53,844 bases of DNA from Sphingomonadales bacterium (GTDB taxonomy: Bacteria; Pseudomonadota; Alphaproteobacteria; Sphingomonadales; Sphingomonadaceae): positions 1-53,844 of the forward strand of contig JAGWUH010000025.1 of assembly GCA_028868535.1 (NCBI GenBank), given 5' to 3'. Position numbers and translations under genes: made by a program. Below are positions 30,964 through 38,540 of this stretch, in pieces (within the stretch, counting starts at the first letter, position 1; every line of letters starts with the position of its first letter). Under the pieces are notes generated by a model, which saw only the letters and a list, made by a program, of their open reading frames with translations, made no database searches and was not told the DNA's origin.

Positions 30964-32109
30964 ATGGTGGGATTGATGTTGCAATATGCTCTGACCGTGC
31001 TGGCCGGGATCGCCGTCGGCGTCGCCGGCATGCGTGTCTGGATGGCGACGAGAAGCCAGGCAGAGGCGGCCCCCACGGGCCCCGCGCAGCCCGCCGCCGA
31101 AGATGTCCCCGCCCGTGCCGCATCGCGCGTGCCATCGACGGGCACGCTGCTGCTCGGCGCCAGCGCCATCGCGATGGCGGGCGCGGTGGTGCTGGCGGTG
31201 CGCCAGCCCGACGCCGCCGGCGGGAATGCCGGCCAGCCGTTCCGCGCCGATGCGCCGGCGGCGACGGCGGGCGGCGCTTCCGGGTTGCCCGATGTCGATA
31301 CCATGATCACCAGTCTGGAAGACCGTCTCAAGGCGAATCCGGGCGATGGCGATGGCTGGCGGATGCTCGGCTGGTCGCTGCTGATGACCGGCCACCCCGA
31401 TCGCGCGCTCGCCCCCTACCGCAAGGCGCTGGCATTGCTGCCCGACAACGCGTCGGTGCTGGAAGGATATGGCGAGGCGCTCGCCGGCGCCGCCGGCGGC
31501 ACTGTGACGCCCGAGGCCAAGGCCGCCTTCGACAAGGCGCTCGCCCGCGATGCCGCCGCGCCGCGCGCGCGCTATTTCGAGGGCAAATGGCTGGTACAGC
31601 AGGGACGAGCGCGCGATGCGGTCGAAAAGTGGCTGGTCCTGGCCAACGAGGGTCCCGCCGATGCCCCCTGGCAGGCCGACCTGCGTCGCGACCTCGAAGC
31701 GGCCGCGCGCACGCTCGGCATCGACGTCGCGGGCCGGCTGAAGCACGCCGCCGCTCCTGCCGTTGCCCCCCCGACTGGCATGGCTGGCACGGCGGCTGGC
31801 ATGGCGGGTGGCGTCACCGGGGCGATGCCCGCGGTCGATCCGGCGGCGGCCGATGCCGCCGGGCGCATGTCGCCGCAGGACCGCGATCGCATGATTGGCG
31901 GCATGGTCGATGGCCTGGCCCGGCGGCTGCGCGCCAATCCGGCCGATCCGGAGGGCTGGGCAAGATTGCTCCGCTCCCGGATGGTGCTGCGCCAGACGGG
32001 CCGGGCCGGCGAGGAACTGGCCGCTGCGCGCAAGGCGCTCGCCGGCAATGGCCCGGGACTGGCCAAGATCAACGCCGTGGCCCGCGAACTGGGCGTTCCG
32101 GGCGCCTGA
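30964..32109 (+). CDS. CcmI/NrfG-like TPR protein of cytochrome c maturation
   Basis: This 381-aa membrane protein has an N-terminal helix (about 5-25), a second helix (about 60-80) and then a periplasmic TPR region (about 105-240) with the pattern DGWRMLGWSLLMTGHPDRALAPYRKAL. A Gly/Ala/Met-rich linker leads to a second, shorter TPR-like unit (about 310-380) with PADPEGWARLLRSRM. CcmI/NrfG proteins hold apocytochromes for haem ligation, which fits the adjacent multihaem genes. It is divergent from the cytochrome b gene across a 206-base region and is followed three bases later by the ferredoxin-flavoprotein gene. It could complement the 57-aa CcmI-like stub. Confidence 0.8.
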   Translation: MVGLMLQYALTVLAGIAVGVAGMRVWMATRSQAEAAPTGPAQPAAEDVPARAASRVPSTGTLLLGASAIAMAGAVVLAVRQPDAAGGNAGQPFRADAPAATAGGASGLPDVDTMITSLEDRLKANPGDGDGWRMLGWSLLMTGHPDRALAPYRKALALLPDNASVLEGYGEALAGAAGGTVTPEAKAAFDKALARDAAAPRARYFEGKWLVQQGRARDAVEKWLVLANEGPADAPWQADLRRDLEAAARTLGIDVAGRLKHAAAPAVAPPTGMAGTAAGMAGGVTGAMPAVDPAAADAAGRMSPQDRDRMIGGMVDGLARRLRANPADPEGWARLLRSRMVLRQTGRAGEELAAARKALAGNGPGLAKINAVARELGVPGA

Positions 32110-32112
32110 AGC

Positions 32113-33420
32113 ATGGTCGATCCGCTCTATCTCGTGTACGCGGCGCCGCTCGCCGCCTTGTGGACCGGGTGGTGGCTCCACGCGCGCCGGCGTACCGCCC
32201 GGGCGCAGGCCATCCTCGCGGACAATGTCGCGGCGGGCCTCGATCAGCCTGCCTCGCTGCATCCGGTGATCGATCCGTCGCGCTGTCTCGGCTGCGGATC
32301 GTGCGCGCGGGCTTGTCCGGAAAAGACCGTCATCGGCATCATCGACGGCAAGGCCGCCCTGGTCGAGCCGACGCTCTGTGTCGGCCACGGGGCCTGCCAG
32401 ACGGCTTGCCCGACCAAGGCGATCACGCTGGTTTTCGGCACCGCCACGCGCGGCGTCGATATCCCGGTGCTCTCGCCCGACTTCGAGACCAGCGTCCCGG
32501 GCATCTACATTGCCGGCGAACTCGGCGGCATGGGCTTGATCCGCAACGCCATCGAGCAGGGCCGCCAGGCGATCGGGTGCATCGCCGATCGCGTGCGGCG
32601 CGGTCCGCCCGTCGCGGATTGCCACGATGTCGTCATCATCGGCTGCGGCCCGGCCGGGATCGCCGCCAGCCTCGGGGCGATCGAACGCAAGCTGGACTTC
32701 GTGACGGTCGATCAATCGTCGCTGGGCGGCACGGTGGCGCACTTTCCGCGCGGCAAGCTGGTGATGACCGGACCCGCGGACCTGCCGCTGGTCGGCAGGG
32801 TGCAGTTTTCGGAAGTGAGCAAGGAACACTTGCTCTCGTTCTGGGAAGACGTGCTGCGCCGGACCGGGCTTGCCCCCCGCTTCGGCGAGCAGGTTCTGGC
32901 GATCCGGCCATGCGGCGACGCCTTCGAGGTGGAAACCACGCGCGAACGCCTGCGCGCCCGGACGGTGCTGCTGGCGATTGGCCGGCGCGGGACGCCGCGC
33001 GCGCTGGAGGTGCCCGGAGAGGACCGTCCCAAGGTGGTCTATCGCCTGATCGATCCGGCGCAGTACGCGGGGCGGCGGGTGCTGGTCGTCGGGGGCGGCG
33101 ACAGCGCGCTCGAAGCCGCGGCGGAACTGGCGGAGCAACCCGGAACCACGGTCACGTTGTCCTATCGCGGCGCCGCGTTTGGCCGCGCCCGCGCGCGCAA
33201 CCGCGAGCGGGTCGAGAGCGCGGTGCAGGCCGGCCGGATCGACCTGCGGCTGGAAAGCCGGGTGGTCGAGATCGCGGCGGACAGCGTCCGGCTGGAGCAC
33301 AGCGGCCGCCGCGACGATCTCGCCAACGACGACGTGGTGATCTGCGCCGGCGGCATTCTCCCGACCGGCTTCCTGCGCCAGATCGGCATCGAAGTCGAAA
33401 CCCGGTTCGGCAACGCATGA
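32113..33420 (+). CDS. Membrane-anchored ferredoxin/FAD NAD(P)H oxidoreductase
   Basis: This 435-aa protein has an N-terminal hydrophobic anchor (5-23), then a two-cluster ferredoxin domain: C58-x2-C61-x2-C64-x3-C68P and C89-x2-H92-x2-C95-x3-C99P. The second cluster has His where Cys is usual. Residues about 115-160 resemble the C-terminal FAD segment of thioredoxin-reductase-like enzymes (ETSVPGIYIAGELGGMG). The FAD dinucleotide motif (VVIIGCGPAGIAAS) and NAD(P) motif (VLVVGGGDSALEAA) come only afterwards, so the order is permuted. It probably moves electrons between NAD(P)H, FAD and FeS clusters at the inner membrane. Paired with the CcmI-like gene, it is likely part of the multihaem system. 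Confidence 0.83.
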   Translation: MVDPLYLVYAAPLAALWTGWWLHARRRTARAQAILADNVAAGLDQPASLHPVIDPSRCLGCGSCARACPEKTVIGIIDGKAALVEPTLCVGHGACQTACPTKAITLVFGTATRGVDIPVLSPDFETSVPGIYIAGELGGMGLIRNAIEQGRQAIGCIADRVRRGPPVADCHDVVIIGCGPAGIAASLGAIERKLDFVTVDQSSLGGTVAHFPRGKLVMTGPADLPLVGRVQFSEVSKEHLLSFWEDVLRRTGLAPRFGEQVLAIRPCGDAFEVETTRERLRARTVLLAIGRRGTPRALEVPGEDRPKVVYRLIDPAQYAGRRVLVVGGGDSALEAAAELAEQPGTTVTLSYRGAAFGRARARNRERVESAVQAGRIDLRLESRVVEIAADSVRLEHSGRRDDLANDDVVICAGGILPTGFLRQIGIEVETRFGNA

Positions 33421-33490
33421 CCCGCGCCTGGCCAGCAATGCACTGCCCGGCGGCGGGCGCGGGCGGCCTGAATGGCCTGAGGAGGACGCC

Positions 33491-34159
33491 ATGCACATGA
33501 TCGTGGTGGGATCGGACGCGGAAAATCCCACCTGGCTGGAAGGCCACCTCGCGCAGGCCGGGTTTACCGCGTTGCGCTTTGCCTCGCCGCAGGATGCGCT
33601 GGCGCATCCGGCAACGCCGCAGGCGGTGGCCGGCGTCATCGAATCCGGTCGCTCGGCGTTCGGGCACGACGCGATCGTCGCCAGGCTTCGGGACCGCGGC
33701 TTCGGCCAGCCGCTGATGGTCCTGACCGCGCACAGCGACTGGCGCGAGCGGGTGCGGACGCTCGATGCCGGCGCCGACGACTACCTGCTCAAGCCGCTGC
33801 GCTCGGAAGAGCTCATCGCCCGGGTCCGCGCGGTCATCCGTCGCGGCACGGGAACGCGCGGCACCCGCATCGAGACCGGCCCCTTCGTGTGCGACCTTTC
33901 GGCCCGGCGGATCTGGCTCGACGATGTCCCGCTCGACCTGACCCGGAACGAATTCCGGCTCCTGCGGATATTCCTGCTGCGGCCCGAGCGCACGCTGTCG
34001 CATGGCGAACTGCACAGCCTGCTGTACCCGGGCGATACCCCGCGCACCGGCAATGCCATCGAGGTCCACATCGCCCGGTTGCGGCGCAAGATCGGCGACC
34101 GGCGGATCGCCACGGTGCGCGGTGTCGGCTATCGCCTGAACGCCTCCGCCGACGCCTGA
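33491..34159 (+). CDS. OmpR-type response regulator with Glu at the phosphoacceptor position
   Basis: This 222-aa protein has a receiver-like domain (1 to about 115) and a winged-helix OmpR-type DNA-binding domain (about 125-218, ending RGVGYRLNA). The conserved Thr (VLTAH) and Lys (YLLKPL) are present. The phosphorylated Asp is replaced by Glu51 (GVIESG), and the acidic pocket pair is reduced to VVGSDAE. A Glu there can mimic the phosphorylated state, so the protein may be active without a kinase. None is encoded beside it. AGGAGG five bases before ATG 33491 is a very strong ribosome site. It lies 70 bases after the ferredoxin-flavoprotein gene in the same direction and may regulate the cytochrome cluster. 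Confidence 0.87.
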   Translation: MHMIVVGSDAENPTWLEGHLAQAGFTALRFASPQDALAHPATPQAVAGVIESGRSAFGHDAIVARLRDRGFGQPLMVLTAHSDWRERVRTLDAGADDYLLKPLRSEELIARVRAVIRRGTGTRGTRIETGPFVCDLSARRIWLDDVPLDLTRNEFRLLRIFLLRPERTLSHGELHSLLYPGDTPRTGNAIEVHIARLRRKIGDRRIATVRGVGYRLNASADA

Positions 34160-34169
34160 CCTCGGCGCT

Positions 34170-35006
34170 TCAGGCCACCCAGTCGCCGTGCGCGTCGACA
34201 TCGGCCACGCTGGCCGGCACCAGTTCGTTCGTGGCACGGTCGAACCGCAGCAGGCTGGCGGTCCCCGCCGCATCGATGCGGACCAGCGGCGCGTCGTAGA
34301 TCCGCGCCCTGCCGCTGGCGATGTTCGCGTCGATGCGGTCGATCGCACGGTGAATGTCGGCAAGATCGACACCGTGGAGCGCGGACAGGCCATAGCTCCA
34401 CCAGTTGAGCGTCAGCAGTGCGTCGATCACCGCCGGCTCGAAACGATACTTGAGGATGCGCGCGGGGGTGCCCCCGACGATCGCGTAAGGCGGCACGTCC
34501 GCAGTGACGACCGCCCGCGAGGCGATGACCGCGCCATCGCCGATCCGCACGCCCCGGCGGATCAACGCGCCTTCGCCGATCCAGACATCGCTGCCGATCT
34601 CGATCTTGCCGAAGCGGCTGCCCAGCCGGTTCCACCATTGCTGCGACGATTGCGCCAGCTGCTCCCGGTTTTCCGCGCGGAAGGCGTCGGCCTGCTTCCA
34701 GGCGAACGCGCCCTGGAACATCGGGCTGGGCGAGAGGAAGTCGTGGGGATGCTCCTCGACGCCGGCCATGATGTTGTAGGCGATCGAGCAGAACCGGCCG
34801 ATCATCGCGACATGGCGCAGTTCCGTCTGCCGCCCGCCCATGAAGGTGAAGGCGCCGATGAAGTCGATGTCATAGAGCCCGGGGCGCACCAGCGCCGGGC
34901 TTTCGATCAGGGTCTCGCGGGGCTCGGGATAACCGAACGAGACGCGATCCTCGATGATGACCGAGACGGCGTCCAGCGGTGACGGCGGGCTGATGGCGTC
35001 CTTCAT
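34170..35006 (-). CDS. CatB-like hexapeptide-repeat acetyltransferase
   Basis: This 278-aa protein is a left-handed beta-helix acyltransferase of the xenobiotic/CatB type. The hexapeptide region includes IEIGSDVWIGEGALIRRGVR, IGDGAVIASRAVVTADVPPYAIVGGTPARILKYRF, the usual end of the helix in this group. Trimers of such enzymes transfer acetyl groups from acetyl-CoA to hydroxyls of antibiotics, sugars or surface polymers. Residues about 215-278 form an extension after the beta-helix with no recognised function. The ATG at 35006 is preferred over one at 35033 that adds a basic tail; neither has a clear ribosome site. It converges with the response regulator gene ten bases away. Confidence 0.83.
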   Translation of the reverse strand: MKDAISPPSPLDAVSVIIEDRVSFGYPEPRETLIESPALVRPGLYDIDFIGAFTFMGGRQTELRHVAMIGRFCSIAYNIMAGVEEHPHDFLSPSPMFQGAFAWKQADAFRAENREQLAQSSQQWWNRLGSRFGKIEIGSDVWIGEGALIRRGVRIGDGAVIASRAVVTADVPPYAIVGGTPARILKYRFEPAVIDALLTLNWWSYGLSALHGVDLADIHRAIDRIDANIASGRARIYDAPLVRIDAAGTASLLRFDRATNELVPASVADVDAHGDWVA

Positions 35007-35213
35007 CCGGGCACGATTGCACTTGCGCCGCATGACCGCAATCTTGATAAATCAGGACCACGTTCTTCAGCGAGAGTGCCGGTGCGCAAGCCCCGGCCCA
35101 GCGTGTCCCAGGCATTGCGGACGGACCATGCCGCTTCGGGGCGGGCGTCGCCGGTGGAACGGCGTGCGACAAACAGGCGGCAGGGAAGGGGGCTATGCCG
35201 TGCTTGGAAAGGA

Positions 35214-35288
35214 TGGCTCCCCGAGTAGGATTCGAACCTACGGCCATTCGATTAACAGTCGAATGCTCTACCGCTGAGCTATCGGGGA
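35214..35288 (-). tRNA. tRNA-Asn (anticodon GUU)
   Basis: Read on the minus strand, a 7-bp acceptor stem (TCCCCGA/TCGGGGA) encloses standard D, anticodon and T arms (GGTTCGAATCC). The anticodon loop CTGTTAA gives GUU, asparagine. The discriminator base is G, and the CCA end is encoded (35214-35216). Length is 75 bases with CCA. A promoter-like sequence lies about 40 bases upstream. Confidence 0.97.
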
Positions 35289-35326
35289 CCGATCGTTAGC
35301 GGGCGAACCCGCTCGGCAGGGGTGCG

Positions 35327-35354
35327 CCTATAACAGCGCCGTCGGCTTTGGCAA
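35327..35354 (-). promoter_or_regulatory. Probable promoter of tRNA-Asn
   Basis: On the minus strand, TTGCCA (35354-35349) and TATAGG (35332-35327) are separated by 16 bases. The -10 ends 38 bases before the mature tRNA 5' end, leaving a leader of about 30 bases. The match to the sigma-70 consensus is reasonable, and no other good candidate lies in the gap. Confidence 0.5.
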
Positions 35355-35384
35355 GACGCTTGCGCGCCCGCCAAAGCGGTTTTT

Positions 35385-36164
35385 TCACGCCTGGAACTGC
35401 TCGGCGAAAATTCGCTCCTCCAGGCTGCTGCCGGGATCGAACAGCAGCGTCAGCATGTGGCGACGGCACGCGGTGATCGTCACTTCGCGCACGTCGCGCA
35501 CTTCCATCTGGTCGGCCACCGCGGCCACCGGCCGCTTGCCCGGCTCCAGCACGCGAAAGCCGACTTGCGCGTTGTCGGGCAGGATCGCGCCCCGCCAGCG
35601 CCGCGGACGGAACGGGCTGATCGGGGTCAGCGCCAGCATCTGGCAACCCAGCGGCAGGATCGGACCGTTCGCCGAGAGGTTGTATGCGGTCGAACCAGCG
35701 GGCGTCGCCACCAGCACCCCGTCCCCGGCCAGCTCAGCCATCCGGACCCGGCCGTTGACCCGCACCTCCAGCTTGGCGGTCTGGCGGGTTTCGCGCAGCA
35801 GCGAAACCTCGTTGATCGCGTGATAGCGAAACTGCTCCCCGGCCTGGTTCACCGCTTCCATGACCAGCGGCGCCACCGCGATCGGACGCGCCTTCATCAC
35901 CCGTTCGACCAGCGGCTTGCCGCCCTTGTGGCGGTTCATCAGGAAGCCCACCGTGCCGCGGTTGACGCCGTAGACCGGGACGACCCGTTCGGTTTCCAGC
36001 ATGCGGTGCAGCACGTGCAGCAGGAAGCCATCGCCCCCCAGCACGACGAGGGCGTCGGCCTCGCCCGGCTCGACCCAGTCGTGCTCCGCGCGCAGCGAAT
36101 CGAGCGTCGCCCGCGCGACATGCGTATCGGAGGCCACCAGCGCCAGCTTCCAGTCCTTGCTCAT
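35385..36164 (-). CDS. nadK: NAD kinase
   Basis: This enzyme phosphorylates NAD to NADP using ATP; 259 aa is typical for the alphaproteobacterial form. It carries the catalytic GGDGFLLH (43-50), NRGTVGFLMN, the NEVSLLR segment and GDGVLVATPAGSTAYNLSANGPI in the substrate-binding domain. There is no signal or membrane part. It stands between the tRNA gene and the divergent EAL gene, with no operon partner. Housekeeping gene; identification is secure. Confidence 0.95.
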   Translation of the reverse strand: MSKDWKLALVASDTHVARATLDSLRAEHDWVEPGEADALVVLGGDGFLLHVLHRMLETERVVPVYGVNRGTVGFLMNRHKGGKPLVERVMKARPIAVAPLVMEAVNQAGEQFRYHAINEVSLLRETRQTAKLEVRVNGRVRMAELAGDGVLVATPAGSTAYNLSANGPILPLGCQMLALTPISPFRPRRWRGAILPDNAQVGFRVLEPGKRPVAAVADQMEVRDVREVTITACRRHMLTLLFDPGSSLEERIFAEQFQA

Positions 36165-36280
36165 GCGGTTCCTCGATTGCGCGGCGTCGGCCGCCCGTGC
36201 ATAACCAGCCGGCCCGATACTGGCAATCGACGCCTCCGCCGGAAACGCTTCGGTAGGATCAGCGCGCTAAGACGGGCCGG

Positions 36281-37618
36281 ATGAACGAGACGCGCAATCC
36301 GGTGATGATCGAGCACCCCTTCGCGGAGCACGAGGCGCGCGACGACCTCACCGGGCTCCCCGGCCTCGATGCCGTGCGTGCGCGCCTCTGCCAGTGGAGC
36401 CAGGCGGGCGGGGAGGCCAATGTCCATGGCCTGCTGCTCGGCCTGCAGCGCTTCGAGACGATCAACATGGCGTTCGGCGAGGCCGCTGGCGATGGCGCGC
36501 TGGTCGCAGTGGCAGCCCGGCTGACGCAGTTTGCCGGCGACGAGCTGGACGGGCCCTGGCTTGCCGCGCGCGGCACCGGCGGCGCCTTCATCGTCGTCGC
36601 CAGCCAACCCTGCTCGCGCGAGCGCTGGCAGCTGTTTGCCGAACAGCTCGCCGACCTTGTCGCCCGGCCGATCGCCCGCGGCACCGAGACGCTGCGTCTT
36701 TCGCCGCGCATCGCCCTGCTGCGGGCGCTGCCGGGGGAGGACCCGGAATCGGTGATCGACCGGCTCAGCCAGACGCTCGCCACCGCGCGCCGCCAGCAGG
36801 GCCGCCGCGTCGTCTGGGCCGATGGCGAGACCACCCGGCCGGGCCGCACCGCCGCCCAGCTCGAGGCGGACCTGCTGAAGGCGCTCGATCGCGACGAGAT
36901 CGAGGTCGTTTACCAGCCTCAGTTCGCGCTCAGCCCGCACGGCCGGGCGGAGGAGCGCCTGTCGGGCGCCGAAGCCCTGGCGCGCTGGAACCACCCGGAG
37001 CTTGGCCGCATCGGCGCCGGCGCCCTGTTCGCGATCGCCGAGCGCGCCGATCACGTCGTGCCGCTGTCGCGCCACGTCGCCGCACTGGCGCTGGCGGAGG
37101 CCGCGCGCTGGCCCGGCGGGCTGCGCCTGTCGCTGAACGTGACCCCGGCCGAACTCGCCTCGTGGAGCTTCGCCGCCGACATGGCGGAGGCGCTGCGGCT
37201 GTCCGGCCTCCCGGCGGACCGGCTGACGCTGGAAGTGACCGAACAGGCGCTGCTCGCCGACATCGCGCTGGCCGCCCGCAGCCTGGCCGAAATCGCCCGC
37301 GAAGGCGTGCGCATCGCGCTCGACGATTTCGGCGCCGGTTTCTGCAACTTCCGCTACCTGAAGACGCTGCCGCTGCACTACCTGAAGCTCGATCGCTCGA
37401 TGGTCGACAACATCACCGAGGATGAACGCGATCTCGCGGTGCTGCGCGCGATCACCGCGATGGCGGGCGCGCTCGGCCTCGAAGTCATCGCCGAAGGCAT
37501 CGAGACCGAAGCACAGGCCACCGCCGCCGCGCGCGAAGGCTGCGGCTACCTCCAGGGTTTCCTGCGCGCGCAACCGATGGCCGCGGACGAATTCCTCGCG
37601 CGCGTCTCCGGCGGCTAG
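36281..37618 (+). CDS. EAL-domain cyclic-di-GMP phosphodiesterase with degenerate GGDEF domain
   Basis: This 445-aa cytosolic protein has no sensor or membrane segment. Residues about 20-180 form a GGDEF-like domain in which the catalytic signature is replaced by GTGGAF (98-103), so cyclase activity is unlikely. The EAL domain (about 195-440) keeps the key motifs: EAL at 231-233, the NVTPAEL Asn, the Glu in LEVTEQ, the DDFGAG loop, KLDRSMV and AEGIET. It should hydrolyse cyclic di-GMP. The degenerate GGDEF may bind GTP and regulate it. It is one of two cyclic-di-GMP-related genes here, the other encoding the double PilZ protein. Confidence 0.9.
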   Translation: MNETRNPVMIEHPFAEHEARDDLTGLPGLDAVRARLCQWSQAGGEANVHGLLLGLQRFETINMAFGEAAGDGALVAVAARLTQFAGDELDGPWLAARGTGGAFIVVASQPCSRERWQLFAEQLADLVARPIARGTETLRLSPRIALLRALPGEDPESVIDRLSQTLATARRQQGRRVVWADGETTRPGRTAAQLEADLLKALDRDEIEVVYQPQFALSPHGRAEERLSGAEALARWNHPELGRIGAGALFAIAERADHVVPLSRHVAALALAEAARWPGGLRLSLNVTPAELASWSFAADMAEALRLSGLPADRLTLEVTEQALLADIALAARSLAEIAREGVRIALDDFGAGFCNFRYLKTLPLHYLKLDRSMVDNITEDERDLAVLRAITAMAGALGLEVIAEGIETEAQATAAAREGCGYLQGFLRAQPMAADEFLARVSGG

Positions 37619-37702
37619 CGCACGCGATCCGATCGAATTCCCGCGTCTTGCCGCGACACGTCGTGTTCCACGTCGTTCGCAAAACGCCAGGCGGGGCAGG
37701 GG

Positions 37703-38527
37703 CTACCCCTTCTTGCCGCCCACGCCCTTCAGGTACTTTTCCATCCCCTCGAGGTATTCGGGGTTCAGCATCAGGCCGGAGTTCGCCATGCGCTCGATGT
37801 GCCGCCCCTCGCGCCGGCCGACTTCGGCGCACAGCTCGATCGCGACCTTGGCGGCGCCCATCTGCTCCTGGTTCTGCTTGGTCAGGTGGCGGCAGAAATC
37901 CATCACCTCGGCCTCGAACGCATCGTCCTCGAAGACCTGGTGCACGAGGCCCATGGTGAACGCCATGTCGGCGCTGGCGGGCTTGTTCGCCATCACCAGC
38001 CACCGCGCCCAGTGCGGCCCGCACATCCGCGCCAGGCGGGAAACCCCGCCCGAGGCCGGCAGCACGCCGAACAAGCCTTCCGGAAACGCATACCCGGCGC
38101 TCTTCGCCGCCAGCCGGAAATCGCACGACAGGCTCATCTCCAGCCCGCCGCCGACGCACATCGCGTGATGCGCGACGACGATCGGCTTCTCGATGTGCTC
38201 CATCTCGTCCCACAACTGCTGCATGTTGTTGAGGTTGAGACGGTGGTTCTCGCGGATCGAGCGGGCGGTGCTCATCTTGTAGGCGGGTGCGACGATGTTC
38301 TGGTTGCCCCCGCGCAAGTCCGCGCCGGCGCTGAAATAGCGCCCGGTGGCGCGGATCAGCATGACCTTCAGATCGGGCTCGTCGCGCAGCCGCAGCACGG
38401 CCCCGGTCAGCAGGTCCATCATCTCCCGGCTGATCGCGTTCAGCTTGTCGGGCCGGTTGAGCGTACAGATGATCACGCCCGGTTCGGACGTGTCGTCCAC
38501 CAGCAGGTGCGGCGCTTCCTCGGTCAT
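37703..38527 (-). CDS. Enoyl-CoA hydratase/isomerase family protein
   Basis: This crotonase-fold enzyme of 274 aa probably hydrates an enoyl-CoA in a beta-oxidation-like pathway. The family motifs are RPDKLNAIS, the oxyanion-hole segment FSAGADLRGG and MCVGGGLEMSLSCDFRLAA, with one of the usual catalytic acidic positions visible in FPEGLFGVLPASGG. The C-terminal part is longer than in minimal family members, ending in a Lys/Gly-rich tail. The gene follows the double acyl-CoA dehydrogenase gene 13 bases downstream, so they form an operon acting on the same acyl-CoA. The exact substrate is unknown. Confidence 0.88.
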   Translation of the reverse strand: MTEEAPHLLVDDTSEPGVIICTLNRPDKLNAISREMMDLLTGAVLRLRDEPDLKVMLIRATGRYFSAGADLRGGNQNIVAPAYKMSTARSIRENHRLNLNNMQQLWDEMEHIEKPIVVAHHAMCVGGGLEMSLSCDFRLAAKSAGYAFPEGLFGVLPASGGVSRLARMCGPHWARWLVMANKPASADMAFTMGLVHQVFEDDAFEAEVMDFCRHLTKQNQEQMGAAKVAIELCAEVGRREGRHIERMANSGLMLNPEYLEGMEKYLKGVGGKKG

Positions 38528-38540
38528 CCTTGCTGCTCCC

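Noticed and set aside
30895..33639. Long minus-strand open frame opposite the CcmI-like and ferredoxin genes
   Set aside because: The plus-strand products have clear TPR, FeS, FAD and NAD motifs; the minus-strand product does not and crosses two gene boundaries.
35345..35385. Plus-strand terminator-like hairpin with T-run before nadK's stop
   Set aside because: GCTTTGGC/GCCAAAGC followed by six T points into the end of nadK, with no plus-strand gene upstream. It more likely reflects overlap with the tRNA promoter; on the minus strand no T-run follows.
34170..36164. Integration site at tRNA-Asn
   Set aside because: tRNA genes are common island insertion sites, but no integrase and no duplicated tRNA 3' end were seen in the flanking sequence.
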